The notes under the pieces were generated by a model. The model was not told the DNA's origin, did not search any database, and worked only from the letters and a program-made list of their open reading frames with translations. This document shows, one piece after another, positions 11,401 through 20,538 of a stretch of DNA of 52,269 nucleotides. Position numbers and translations under genes: made by a program. This DNA is from Gnetum montanum. Lineage: Eukaryota; Streptophyta; Gnetopsida; Gnetales; Gnetaceae. Every line of letters starts with the position of its first letter. Within the stretch, counting starts at the first letter, position 1. Where the stretch lies: assembly GCA_015680685.1 (NCBI GenBank), contig MNCI01003977.1, forward strand, positions 27,555 to 79,823, in the 5' to 3' direction.

Positions 11401-12100
11401 GCCTTGTTTATATCCATCACTCCCAAATTTCAGCCAGCCCTTGAATACTGAAACTAGAACCATAGAAATGTACATGTTATGAGTTTTGAATATATCATTA
11501 AGAAAATTTCCTTGTGCTTTTAGTATAACATAAAAAATCAACCAAATTTGTAACTATAATATCTCAATTATGTGCTGAAATGTAAGACAATCTTAAAAAA
11601 TGCAGTGTTTATCATCAATGCTATTTATACTGTGTAATCAACATATTCTTTCTTTGCAAGCAATGTTAAGCCATATGCATGTTTCAACTCTCAGATAATA
11701 GATCCCATTCATAATTAACTAACTATACATCACAAATGATGAAAAATAGCACCACATAAATAGTTTGGCTACAAAGCCATCAACAACGTTGTTTATATAC
11801 ACGAGCAGTTTGGCAAGCATTTTTGAATTTGTACATTGACATGCATTCCTATCTAGGTTGTTGCCATATGCCAAAGTTGTGTTGCTAAAACAACAATAAC
11901 ATAACATCTTCCTTTGTATCTACAGCAAAGTACTACTATGCATATCAGTAAATTTTATGTGTTAACGTTTGTAGAATGTTTTGTTTTTTCTTTCAGCATT
12001 ACTAAAGATTAGGTTTTACAAAAGTTACCCTATTGGCTGTTCTCTTCCGTATTTGCAAAATGACACTGCTGTATTTCTGTTATCTTTTCATGTGTTCTGC
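8461..12100. other. Unassigned, possibly intronic or pseudogenic DNA
   Basis: This has no match to the retrotransposon lineage and no long open frame. The longest plausible coding piece is 8512-8799 (plus, 95 codons), which contains a charged stretch (TKSMDKEVYDEDE) but no known domain. Because recognisable gene fragments follow at 12110 and 13489, this could be intron or downstream DNA of that locus. Nothing was identified that fixes exon boundaries. Confidence 0.35.
11215..11343. repeat. Minisatellite, three 43-bp units
   Basis: Units at 11215-11257, 11258-11300 and 11301-11343 start gcagcagctcattctttgg and end caagtact. Unit 1 differs from unit 2 at one base (ggatctg versus ggacctg), and unit 3 differs from unit 2 at one base (gttaca versus gttgca). 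Forty-three is not a multiple of three, so each unit shifts frame and the open frames across it are unlikely to be coding. Near identity suggests recent duplication. Confidence 0.9.
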
Positions 12101-12109
12101 ACCGTTGCA

Positions 12110-12285
12110 GGGAGGGTAACTAATCACATCCTGACTTATGTGAGATATCAGTAGAAATATGAAAGAAGCCTATGGATGCTGTTCAAAACTAACTGGGCAG
12201 TTGTTACTGCAATTGTTATTTATGTTATTTATGTTACTTTAGTTACATTTCCAATTAATTGCATGCTTTGTTCTTTTATGTTCTT
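12110..12285 (+). pseudogene. Exon-like copy of the membrane-protein fragment, stop-containing
   Basis: After an acceptor-like ...ccgttgcag at about 12110, the plus strand translates to a relative of the minus-strand protein at 13489-13971: YERSLWMLFKTNWAV here against YERSLWMVIKNNWAV there. The polyglutamine-like region before it is shortened and includes a TAG where the other copy has a glutamine codon. The two copies lie in opposite orientation about 1.3 kb apart. This copy looks non-functional. Confidence 0.55.
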
Positions 12286-12357
12286 AAATTGAATTGAATT
12301 AGAACCATGATCCATCTATATGCTCTGCATTTCTAGTATATGAATTTGCTATGTGTT

Positions 12358-13659
12358 ATGGTCAATATTCAGAGGGGTTATAATTTACTAGTTGAATCCT
12401 AGAAGCATCTCCTCTTAGTATTAAGCTTTTCCAAAAAGGAAAAAAAGGACAAGTATTAAGCTTTTCCAAATAAAAGATTTTCCAAAACTGAATTGTTCTG
12501 TCTTACATTCTCATTGCAGGAATTATTGATTTCCATGACGTATCGCTGGAGAGTAGAGATGACTGAACAGCGATGAACGAGATTTTCAGATTAGTTAATT
12601 AGAGTAAATGCAAGTCTCATGGTCTCTTAATTTTAAGCATTGTCATCTCAAGAGACTGTAGGTTAGCATCCTGTTATGGGAATTTAGGACCGAACAATCC
12701 TGTTTTAGAAACTTTAGAAACTGTTGATTAATAGCTGCAATCAAAATACAAAGAGCCTTCTGCTTTCAACCAGGCCTAAGTTATTTAATCTCATTGCAAA
12801 CTCATCAATTCATAGGCATAAGCCATAGGAATTGACCATATTTTAGACTTGAATACAGATGCAGATCATATGCATAGATGGATGGTGTTTGTAGGTGAAT
12901 CTAAACAGTGTTTCTAAGTGAATGTAAACACAGGGAAGAACAAAAGATCCCATTATTCAGGTCCAGCGTATAAATAGATGGTGTTTCTAGGTGAATCTAA
13001 GCACATGGAAGGACAAAACATCCAATCAGTTGGAGAATGGAGAAACTAACATAAATAACCATCATGGTAGCAACTGCCCAATTATTTTTAATGACCATCC
13101 ACAGGCTCCTTCCGTACTGTTGCTGCTGATCTTTTACATAAGCTAGTATCTGATTAATNGATGGTCAATCTTCGGAGGGGTTATAATTTACTAGTTGAAT
13201 CCTAGAAGCATCTCCTCTTAGTATTAAGCTTTTCCGAAAAGGAAAAAAATGACAAGTATTAATTGCAATTCTTAGACAAACCATAGGAATTAACCATATT
13301 TTAAACTGGAATACAAATGCAGATCACATACATACATGGATGTTTTGCAGGTGAAACTAAACATGGTGTTTCCAAGTGAATGGAAACACAGGGAAGAACA
13401 AAAATCCGATGAATGGAAACACAGGGAAGAACAAAAGATCCCATTATTCAAGGTCCAGCATATAGATAGATGGTGTTTCTAGGTGAATCTAAGCACATGG
13501 AAGGACAAAACATCCGATCAGTTGGAGAATGGAGAAACTAACATAAATAACCATCATGGTAGCAACTGCCCAATTATTTTTAATGACCATCCACAGGCTC
13601 CTTTCGTACTGTTCGTACTGTTGCTGCTGATCTTTTACATAAGCTAGTATCTGATTAAT
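12358..13659. repeat. Imperfect tandem duplication joined at a single N
   Basis: Two blocks recur in the same order: 12358-12455 matches 13160-13258, and about 12820-13158 matches about 13275-13659. The second copy lacks the segment equivalent to 12456-12820 and has a further small internal duplication near 13376-13440. The only ambiguous base in the window, N at 13159, lies exactly where the first copy stops and the second begins. That suggests an assembly join of two alleles or paralogues. Confidence 0.75.
13040..13158 (-). pseudogene. Partial repeat of the membrane-protein 3' end
   Basis: This minus-strand stretch repeats the coding sequence at about 13530-13659, including the WMVIKNNWAVATMMVIYV region, and is cut off at the N. 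It is the coding part of the tandem duplication and has no upstream exon of its own. Confidence 0.6.
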
Positions 13660-13971
13660 TGTCAGGACTGTCATGGTAACAATCACAAGAAAACTTAACA
13701 GAAATATGAACCATCTGCCATCACATAGCACAGTGCCTGGAGTGTTGCAAACATGGATGAGAATACCGAGAAGCGTAAGCTGAAACTTTAACAGAACTTG
13801 AACCATTATATCCATTTGATTCCCTGTACAGTTTGCCATTTGCAAGGTCAGAACATCAAGAAGGTGAATTTCATAGTTTTTAATAAAACTAAGAGAGCAA
13901 AAAGAGGCATCATACAAACTTTCATGCATTAAAATTGCAGCTAATACTGTAGGATTGCACAATAAAATCAT
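13489..13971 (-). CDS. Membrane protein fragment of unknown family
   Basis: A 160-codon open frame with at least two and probably three hydrophobic segments: about residues 57-76 (VLLKFQLTLLGILIHV), 87-110 (WFIFLLSFLVIVTMTVL) and 132-157 (NWAVATMMVIYVSFSILQL). A Gln/Tyr-rich hydrophilic loop (KDQQQQYEQYE) separates the last two. A stop lies just upstream of the first ATG in frame, so either this ATG is used or an upstream exon is spliced in. Decayed relatives at 12110 and 13040 support a real ancestral gene. I do not recognise the family. Confidence 0.45.
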   Translation of the reverse strand: MILLCNPTVLAAILMHESLYDASFCSLSFIKNYEIHLLDVLTLQMANCTGNQMDIMVQVLLKFQLTLLGILIHVCNTPGTVLCDGRWFIFLLSFLVIVTMTVLTINQILAYVKDQQQQYEQYERSLWMVIKNNWAVATMMVIYVSFSILQLIGCFVLPCA

Positions 13972-14000
13972 AGATTTTCAGAGAAAGATGTTACTGTCGT

Positions 14001-14186
14001 TCAGGAACACAAACCTGTCACCAGTAAATAATAACTTAAACAGGGATATGCGCTAATGTAAAATTTCAGAAAATGCATCATACGCACCCACACTTCCCCT
14101 AATATACAAAGTACATTGTTCATGACCTTCTGTTCAAGCACAAACTTGGAGCCACGGAATTGATCATAAACAGAGCAATATTGCAA
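14001..14186 (-). CDS. Candidate upstream exon of the 13489-13971 gene
   Basis: A 61-codon minus-strand frame (MQYCSVYDQFRGSK...) lies directly upstream of the membrane ORF and downstream of a TATA box. GT and AG dinucleotides that could join it to the next frame exist near 14015 and 13985, but no single junction stands out. It may equally be leader or intron. Confidence 0.25.
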   Translation of the reverse strand: MQYCSVYDQFRGSKFVLEQKVMNNVLCILGEVWVRMMHFLKFYISAYPCLSYYLLVTGLCS

Positions 14187-14336
14187 CGCAAAATTAAAGA
14201 TAGCAAAGTTTCTGCAATTAGAAAGAAAACAGAAGGATAAAAATCCTTACAAGAGGACTGGAAAGTCTGAGATGAGTGAGGAGAGGACCCTGACTTGGCT
14301 GATTTCGCGGTGGGGAAGGCAAGGCTAAGTGAGGGC

Positions 14337-14344
14337 TTTTATAA
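14337..14344 (-). promoter_or_regulatory. TATA box, minus-strand gene
   Basis: The minus strand reads TTATAAAA followed by GCCC and then a CT-rich, GC-balanced leader at 14330-14250. It faces the membrane-protein frames. A donor-like CTCTT/GTAAGG near 14253 and an acceptor-like TTTCTAATTGCAG near 14213 suggest a transcribed leader, but they are only about 39 bases apart, too short to be a normal plant intron. Confidence 0.45.
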
Positions 14345-14397
14345 CATCTCACAGATTTCTTCAAGACGGCCTAACAGTGTTGAGTATTTCTTAATCG

Positions 14398-14478
14398 GTC
14401 AAGGGTGCCTACATCGGCACAATGCCGATGGACGGGAGCTCCCGTCCATCGGCATTGATGGACGGAGGCACCCTTGAC
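14398..14478. repeat. Foldback with a perfect 38-bp palindrome
   Basis: A perfect palindrome spans 14420-14457, each arm being CAATGCCGATGGACGGGAG or its complement. Outer arms GTCAAGGGTGCCT (14398-14410) and AGGCACCCTTGAC (14466-14478) extend the stem. A decayed second foldback of the same motif lies at about 14573-14630. The GC content is far above the surroundings. It lies about 55-140 bp upstream of the minus-strand TATA box. Confidence 0.9.
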
Positions 14479-14718
14479 ATTGACAACCCGTTTGAAACAA
14501 ATATTTTGCCCGTCACGTGCAGAGAAATATTTTGCCCAACCGATTCTCTGTCCACGTCAGAGTCTTCCGATTGTGCCGATGGACGGGAGTTTTCGGATTG
14601 TGCCGAGCTCTCGTTCATCGGCACAAAGCCGATGGACGGAGGCACCCTTGACATTGACAACCCGTTTGAGACAAATATTTTGCCCGTCACGTGCAGAGAA
14701 ATATTTTGCCCAACCGAT
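14457..14718. repeat. Pair of 88-bp direct repeats
   Basis: Copies at 14457-14544 and 14631-14718 start gatggacggaggcacccttg and by eye differ at a single base. Homology resumes after a small gap (gtcagagtcttccgatt). A shorter tandem (ccgattcYcacgtattctgcg, twice) follows at about 14733-14775. The block with the foldback looks like a small GC-rich repeat family of its own, unrelated to the LTR elements. Confidence 0.9.
14514..14693. promoter_or_regulatory. Two G-box (CACGTG) sites
   Basis: CACGTG occurs at 14514-14519 and 14688-14693, once in each 88-bp repeat. CACGTG is the core bound by plant bZIP and bHLH factors. The sites are about 170 and 345 bp upstream of the minus-strand TATA box. 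Regulatory function is inferred from position only. Confidence 0.35.
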
Positions 14719-14783
14719 GTCAGAGTCTTCCGATTCCCACGTATTCTGCGGTTCCGATTCTCACGTATTCTGCGGTGGGTCCT

Positions 14784-14831
14784 TGTATACAAATAAATAG
14801 TCATCATACGTGGTGTATACAAATAAATAGT
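14784..14831. repeat. 18-bp direct repeat at the edge of element D
   Basis: TGTATACAAATAAATAGT occurs at 14784-14801 and 14814-14831. The second copy ends exactly where homology to element D begins. This looks like short templated filler from end-joining at the deletion that removed D's 5' part. Confidence 0.8.
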
Positions 14832-15423
14832 TTATTATGTTCAACACCTTGTTTCTCCAACCAAATCAACATCCTATACTTCACCTCATCATTATCATTC
14901 TCCTGAGTACTATCCACCCATGTCTTCTCCAACAAGATCACCACCTCATGTGCCTTACACTTCTCCTAAGCCTCAATATTCTCATCTTTCACCTTTTTCT
15001 ACATCGCCGCCAGTTGTGACAGAAGGTTTTGCACCATAGCACCAACCCACGAACGTTACTTGTGCTACTACTATCAACAGGAGTGGAGGTTCTCCACAAC
15101 TTCAAAAGCATTCTTTTTTTAAGCATAACCATAGAAAGAGAAAACACGATTTTGCAACCACTACATCCACCAACTCAACACAAGTTTAGCGTTGTGATGC
15201 ATCTTCTCTCTTGAACTCAACACCTCTTGTTACCTTATCAAGGCCACCAATCAACACTCCAACAATCATGTGGCCCAATGAATATAACCACATGGGGAGA
15301 CATATCGATCCTTGCATACCATCTTACAATCATGGATGCCATAGTGGGTCAACTCCTTATCACTTAACCACATCTTATAATTTGCCCCACTATGCCTACT
15401 TTAATCAAGTGTGTAAACCCTAA
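14832..15423 (+). pseudogene. gag C-terminal fragment of element D
   Basis: Homology with A's gag begins inside the YYVQHPISP-like stretch. The Pro/Ser-rich tail is frame-disturbed. From EGFAP (about 15022) one frame runs to the stop at 15421-15423, with in-frame TAG codons at 15037-15039 and about 15187. The last 64 residues match A's at roughly four of five positions and contain DPCIPSYNHGCH. This terminal module was not found in B or E, whose gags end differently. Confidence 0.7.
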
Positions 15424-16976
15424 TTTGGGTACATTTCTGCCACCACATCAAAAGATACCCAGTGGATTGGATATGACCAGATTCCAATATTTCCCACATG
15501 TATGAATCCACTTTTTCTATTTATTAATTCTAACGATGCTCAAAAGTCTAGTTACGAAGGATATACTCCATTCTAACAAGCAGAATTAGTAAATGGTTTT
15601 CCTTTTCTTTGATTTTACAATTTTTTGTTTTCCAAGTTTTCATTTTCAGTTTGTTGTTTTATCTTTTTATGTGTAATCTCATCTATGAATAAAACACTCA
15701 TGTGACTCGTTGGTCGAGGTGTTGTTCTATGCTACCAAGTCTCAAGTGATTACTTATTTGGATAGTGAGCCCACAACATCCACCCACCCATTCTATTAAT
15801 AAGAGGTTCTACTCTAGGAACGATGATATTCTTGCCATCATGAAAACTTAAGTAATTTTGTGCTCATTATGCCTAGAGCGAAGAATGATGGACTAAGAAG
15901 GAATGGCTAGGGTCTCACATCAAGGGGACTTGTGGATTCTCTTTGCTGACATCTGTAGGTGCTATCATGCAACCTGGTTATACTAAGATCCTTGTAGATC
16001 TAATAAAAAATGGGAGTAAGAGTAATAAAGGCACTCAATAAAGAAACGCAATGTTGTTTTGGGGGTTCCATTGGAAAGACATGCACCCATGCCTAAAAGT
16101 TGGCGGCTTCTTTGGTTCACTATTGGAAAGGACCAAGTGCCAAAGAAGCTAAAAGAAGAAAAGAAAAGAAAAGAAAAGAAAACATTAAAGAAAAGACCAA
16201 AAGAAAAGAAAAAAAAAACAAAACAACATGCCACCAAGCAATTCCAAAACACTCCTCCCTTGGACAAAATGCCAAGTCATCGTATGCCTAGCTGTCATGA
16301 TGCTCTTATGGTTGTCCATCATTGGCTGAAACAATGCAATGTCACTGATTGGAAGAATGGACTTGGTCTTGATTTTGGAGCGACGGGCTAATGACACATT
16401 AATCACGCCCTACACTCAGGATTCATCATATCCAAGTCAGTTACCTCATGTCAAAATCTTTGCAATCCCTTCTACGATTCATTATATCTCACTATTCATG
16501 TATTTGTAACTCGTGTCTTGTGCAGTATTGAGTTCATACCTCATCACGGTGGTATCTACATGTGTGTGTTTTGTGGAACTGGTGTGGATTACATTTACCC
16601 CTTTTAGTGCCTACGGATATTTTCAGGTGTGGTTACGTAAGGGCATCATAGGTAGGAACCTACTCTAGGGAGGACCCACTTGCGTAACTTTTGTAATTTG
16701 CACTTTTTGCACATCACCACATTATGTTATACCCTCCAAGCATTGCATTGCTACAATATTCTTTCCTTCTATCATCATTCTCAATTCCAACCTTCCTATG
16801 CACCATAACATGTCCTTTTTCCTCATCCTATTCATGAGTTCCATTACCAGATTCTACTTCATTATACTTTTGGTGCCTTTCAATCTCTTGAATGTTACCC
16901 TAGACCTTTCGAATTAACCTCAAATCCTTCATTTTTGGCCTTGGAAATTCAAAAATTCATCAATCTTGCCAAGTAC

Positions 16977-17054
16977 TTGATATCAGGTCCAACGTGATAT
17001 CGATTCCACGCTATCAAGTACGCAATATCGCGTCCTTAAAAACTATATATATGG
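16977..17054 (+). promoter_or_regulatory. Candidate internal promoter upstream of ORF3
   Basis: GATATC occurs at 16979-16984 and 16996-17001, and AATATC at 17024-17029, followed by TATATATA at 17044-17051 and GGACCCCCC. This is the same order (GATATC units, then TATA) as in this element's own LTR U3 at 20561-20657. Element C has the matching TATATATA and CCCCCC at the homologous place. The ORF3 ATG is about 510 bp downstream. Promoter activity is inferred. Confidence 0.45.
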
Positions 17055-17229
17055 ACCCCCCTGGTGCATGTCAACGCCATTTTGCACTGTTCATGCGAGG
17101 GAAGTTGTTCAAATTTTCTTTCATGAATTTTCTAGCTTGTGCACCTATCATTCAAACATCCATAACTTTCTCATTAACACTCTAATTCCCGTTCCGATTG
17201 AACCTGTCTAAACCCAAAGTGTTTAACTT

Positions 17230-17247
17230 AGTCGTGGGGGAAGGGTA
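17230..17247 (+). promoter_or_regulatory. Internal polypurine-tract-like motif of element D
   Basis: This reads AGTCGTGGGGGAAGGGTA, close to the PPT at 20526-20538 (AGTCATGGGGGTA). Equivalent motifs lie about 280-310 bp before ORF3 or its remnant in C and E, and at the matching spacer place in B. It could prime extra plus-strand synthesis or be a relic of an old LTR boundary. Confidence 0.45.
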
Positions 17248-17561
17248 CACTCCAGGTTGTGCATAATTTTTTTTTTCAAAATTCATCATTTCCCAAAGGA
17301 TATCATAAATGGTAAATGAACTTAAAAATGTTAAACACATTGCCAAATTAATTTTATCTCTTTACCCACACCATAAGGATTAATTTTTGGAGCCACTTGA
17401 TCAAATTAGGCCCAATATCACAACTTTTAGGGGACATTTATGTAAAATTCTCTAACTCTAGATCACACTAAATAAGACATGAATTTATTAAAGGTAAGAA
17501 GTAAGGTATAAATCAAATGTTGTAAGTAACCTTACTAATAGTTGGCCCCGTGTGATTGTAG

Positions 17562-20350
17562 ATGGTCCCTAAAAGAGGACAACAAGGAGGACCCTCTCAA
17601 AGTGCACCCAAATGACCAAGGAGAGGCAGAGGCCAGTCTCTCTCAAGGAATGTACAGAATAGGAGGCACAATCATTTAGCATCCATTAGGAACCTCCTGT
17701 TACTGTGCAATCGGGACATGCTGAAGGAGGAGATGGTAGAGCACTTGAATAGGGACAACATCTTACGTTATCCCTGGAATGTGCTTAGGCGATTCATGAA
17801 AGGTCCATGTCAGCAATCGTAATTATGAAACTTAACTTTGGACCTTTCATTGAGTTTCCTCTAGAAGCAGTCAAGGACCAACTTAAAGGATCACCACTAT
17901 GGCCTATTCTCTCTAAAAGTGGTGATTGGTACTTGGGAGAGACGTACCAATTTTGGCACAATAAAGAAGAAGGTACCACCATTGATATTGGTGGTGTTTC
18001 TATGGATTTTTATACCAAAGCCATTTCAGAGGTGTTGAATCTTCCGAATATAGGGCCAAAATTTACTCACTTATCCACTCGCTTCGATGTTAATGCATGA
18101 AAGATATGGTTGAAAAGGGTGCACAACAAAGAAGACAAAGCATATGGAGAGCTGACACTTGAAGAGAGAATCTACTTTAAGATTGGCACATATCACATCT
18201 TCCCCAAAAAAGAGTTGAACAGAATCTCCACATATGCGGCTAGAGGAAGTGCTATCTTGATGGGCAAGGTTAATGCTAACCTACCCCATCTATATCTTAC
18301 AAAAATTTTGAGGTAGTTCGAAGAATGCAAGATAGGGAAGTTTGCATTATCCTTCCCTTGTCTCATCAGGAAGCTATGCCAGCATGTTGGAATTCTGGGG
18401 TACATTAATGACATCCCCAAAAAGGCCCAAAATGCTTCATTTGCTAAATTACTAAAGCCACCAGCCCCAATGAAAAAGTGCTAGTGAGACATTAGAGCCT
18501 AAACAAGAATAGAGAGTGGGGCCCACTGCACCTCAAACTGTAGGGCCTAGCCAACTTCCAAGTACAAGGCCCAGTCAAAAATAGGAAGTAGGGCCTAGCA
18601 TAGGCTAGCAAGACCAACCACCACCACTATTGCAGGACTATCGACCATCGATGAACCATCTTAGGGCCATTGCTGAAACAGTTAGTTGGGGAAGTTGTGA
18701 TGAGGCCAATCTCTTTAGGGTCATCAATGATGCTATACGACCCATGGTCTCAATTGATTGTTCACGAGGCAAAGTATCGATCCAAACAGGAAGAGGGGAA
18801 TCACACTGGTCACAATAGATATCTGGAAATGCTAAATTCTTTCAGGTACAATTAGAAACTAGTGAGGGCACCACAGTAGTGGTCATGCAACACCAAGATG
18901 CAGTGGGAGCCACTGAAGTGGTCACTGACCATATAAAAGAATCATTTAATGTTCCTATTGTGCCACCAGTAGATTTTATGGGAGCACGTGATGCTCAAAC
19001 TTTGGCTAGTCCCTCAATGATTCTTGTGGAGCATGAGGATGTTCTAGATCAGTTGCTATAACAAGAAAAGTGACATCCCTATTTGACATCCCTCAAGATG
19101 TCATAGCAACTCAGTCAGACCTCATCTCCACGAAAGGGAAGTTGGTTATGGCAAAGGTTAGGGTTGAGCATGCAGAGGCAAAGTTAGAAAGACTTTAAGA
19201 AAAGTTCGTCACCTTGCAAGCTGCATAGTGGGATCCATCCCAATTTATTCCTGCAGACCAGTTAGAGTCCTTCCAGATAGAGCAACTGAACAAATTGTTA
19301 GTAGAAAATAGAAGAGTGACAGATAAAAAAGAGAAGGCCGATTGGAATGCTTCCAAGGCACAAGCCCAAACATATGCACATGCCAAAGCACTCAAGGCCT
19401 TACAAGAGGAGAATAAACAACTTGCCATTGACAATTTCCAGTTGACCACCGTAGAAAAACGAAGGAATTTTCTTGAATAAAATTTTCAGCAATTATGGGA
19501 ACAATTAGTTAGGGTCAACCAAGACATGAATCACTTGGCTAGAGAAATTAGAACCCTCTCAATGGAGGAGGTATGCATGATCCATCAAAAGATGGCAATT
19601 GAAATAAGCACGTGGTAGAATGAGGTCAAGCGACATGAGAAGCTCAAGGAGCACTTTAGAGATCAAGTGGGGATGTACAAATAGGTGATAGAAAAAGAAA
19701 TCCATATGGCCAAGGCCCATATCAACACTCTCAATGCTCAAAAAACTAATTGGCGAGCCATATTGGATACTTATGCCTTCATCCACCAAGCTGAACTGAA
19801 AAGTTGGGACCTACAGATACAAGATCTTACAGAAGACATGGAGCTGGCAAACCTACGGTATTCCAACTTGGCCATGTTGATAGCAAAATGGCTGAGAATA
19901 GAATTAGAAAAGTAGGTAGCTACCATCTATGCAAAGTATGAAATAGAGTTTGCTGAAAATAAGAAAATGCTACAAAAATTAGAAGTGACAAGTTCTAAAT
20001 TGGAGGTAATCAAGACTAGCTACCAAGGACAAAAGGATGTCGTGGAAGATCTAGCTCAACAGCTCATGTATTACCAGGAATACAAGGACAAAGCCAGAGG
20101 CTATGAAGAGGAACAACAATTATTTGTGGCTTGGTATGTCAAGGCTAACAAGATGTTTTTGCAATTGCCATGTCCATGGGAGGTGCCAACTCCATCAAAC
20201 ATTGGAGCATTAGCATGGATGGCACATGATCCCTGCACTGAAGAGGAAAAGCTCTAGGCACTCCTTCAGAGACATCAATTTCCAAAACCTAGAGCACAAG
20301 ATAGGGGAAAGAGACCCATGGAGGAACCACCACCAGCAGGAACCACATGA
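17562..20350 (+). pseudogene. ORF3: transposon-associated domain plus long coiled coil
   Basis: The frame starts MVPKRGQQGGP and ends EEPPPAGTT at 20350, about 930 codons, in the place where Athila-type elements carry an env-like ORF. Order: a basic N-terminus (RNVQNRRHN); a domain at about 17807-18480 with GVSMDFYTKAISEVLNLP and the FALSFPCLIRKLCQHVGI block, resembling the 'putative plant transposon protein' family; a Pro-rich linker; and a Lys/Glu/Gln-rich coiled coil at about 19090-20150. No signal peptide or membrane segment is seen, so an envelope role is not supported. Frameshifts and stops (for example TGA at about 17613 and 18098) disable it. Confidence 0.7.
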
Positions 20351-20525
20351 GTTCCAACAAAATTTTTTCTTTTTGTAATTCTATGTCTGTGTCCCAATTT
20401 TTTTTTGTTCAATCCCACACTACGACATAAATAATTCCTAGTTAGTTAATAATCCCATACCTATCCACTGTGTAATCAATTGGACTCATTCTCATATTGT
20501 TTAACTCAAGGACGAGCTATTATTT

Positions 20526-20538
20526 AGTCATGGGGGTA
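20526..20538 (+). promoter_or_regulatory. Polypurine tract of element D
   Basis: AGTCATGGGGGTA directly precedes the TGATGA start of the LTR, the standard place for the plus-strand primer. Confidence 0.8.

Larger units (their letters stand above)
15424..17561 (+). other. 3' spacer of element D
   Basis: This long non-coding stretch lies between gag and ORF3. It holds blocks shared with A, B, C and E, including GGAACCTACTCTAGGGAGGA near 16655 and the GLGLDFG-coding block ending at 16391. A purine-rich AAAGAA tract at 16150-16220 creates a lysine-rich open frame from 16059 that is probably not a gene. An internal TATA cassette and a polypurine motif lie in its last 600 bp and are listed separately. 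Confidence 0.65.

Noticed and set aside
14213-14253. A 39-base intron with good GT and AG signals in the minus-strand leader
   Set aside because: It is shorter than plant introns that splice; the signals may belong to different exons.
14409-14906. Several overlapping open frames of 60-137 codons on both strands
   Set aside because: They run through the palindrome and 88-bp repeats in GC-rich DNA with few stop codons; frames on opposite strands mirror each other, so they are by-products of the repeats.
16059-16250. Lysine-rich N-terminal part of a 110-codon frame in D
   Set aside because: It comes from an AAAGAA simple repeat; only the last 40 codons have a counterpart in A.
16979-17029. CRISPR-like array from repeated GATATCG units here and in the LTRs
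   Set aside because: Units are short, unevenly spaced and lie next to TATA boxes in LTR-type sequence of a plant genome; no direct repeats of CRISPR length exist.
17562-20350. Calling ORF3 an envelope gene
   Set aside because: Position fits the env-like slot, but no signal peptide, membrane anchor or cleavage site is visible.
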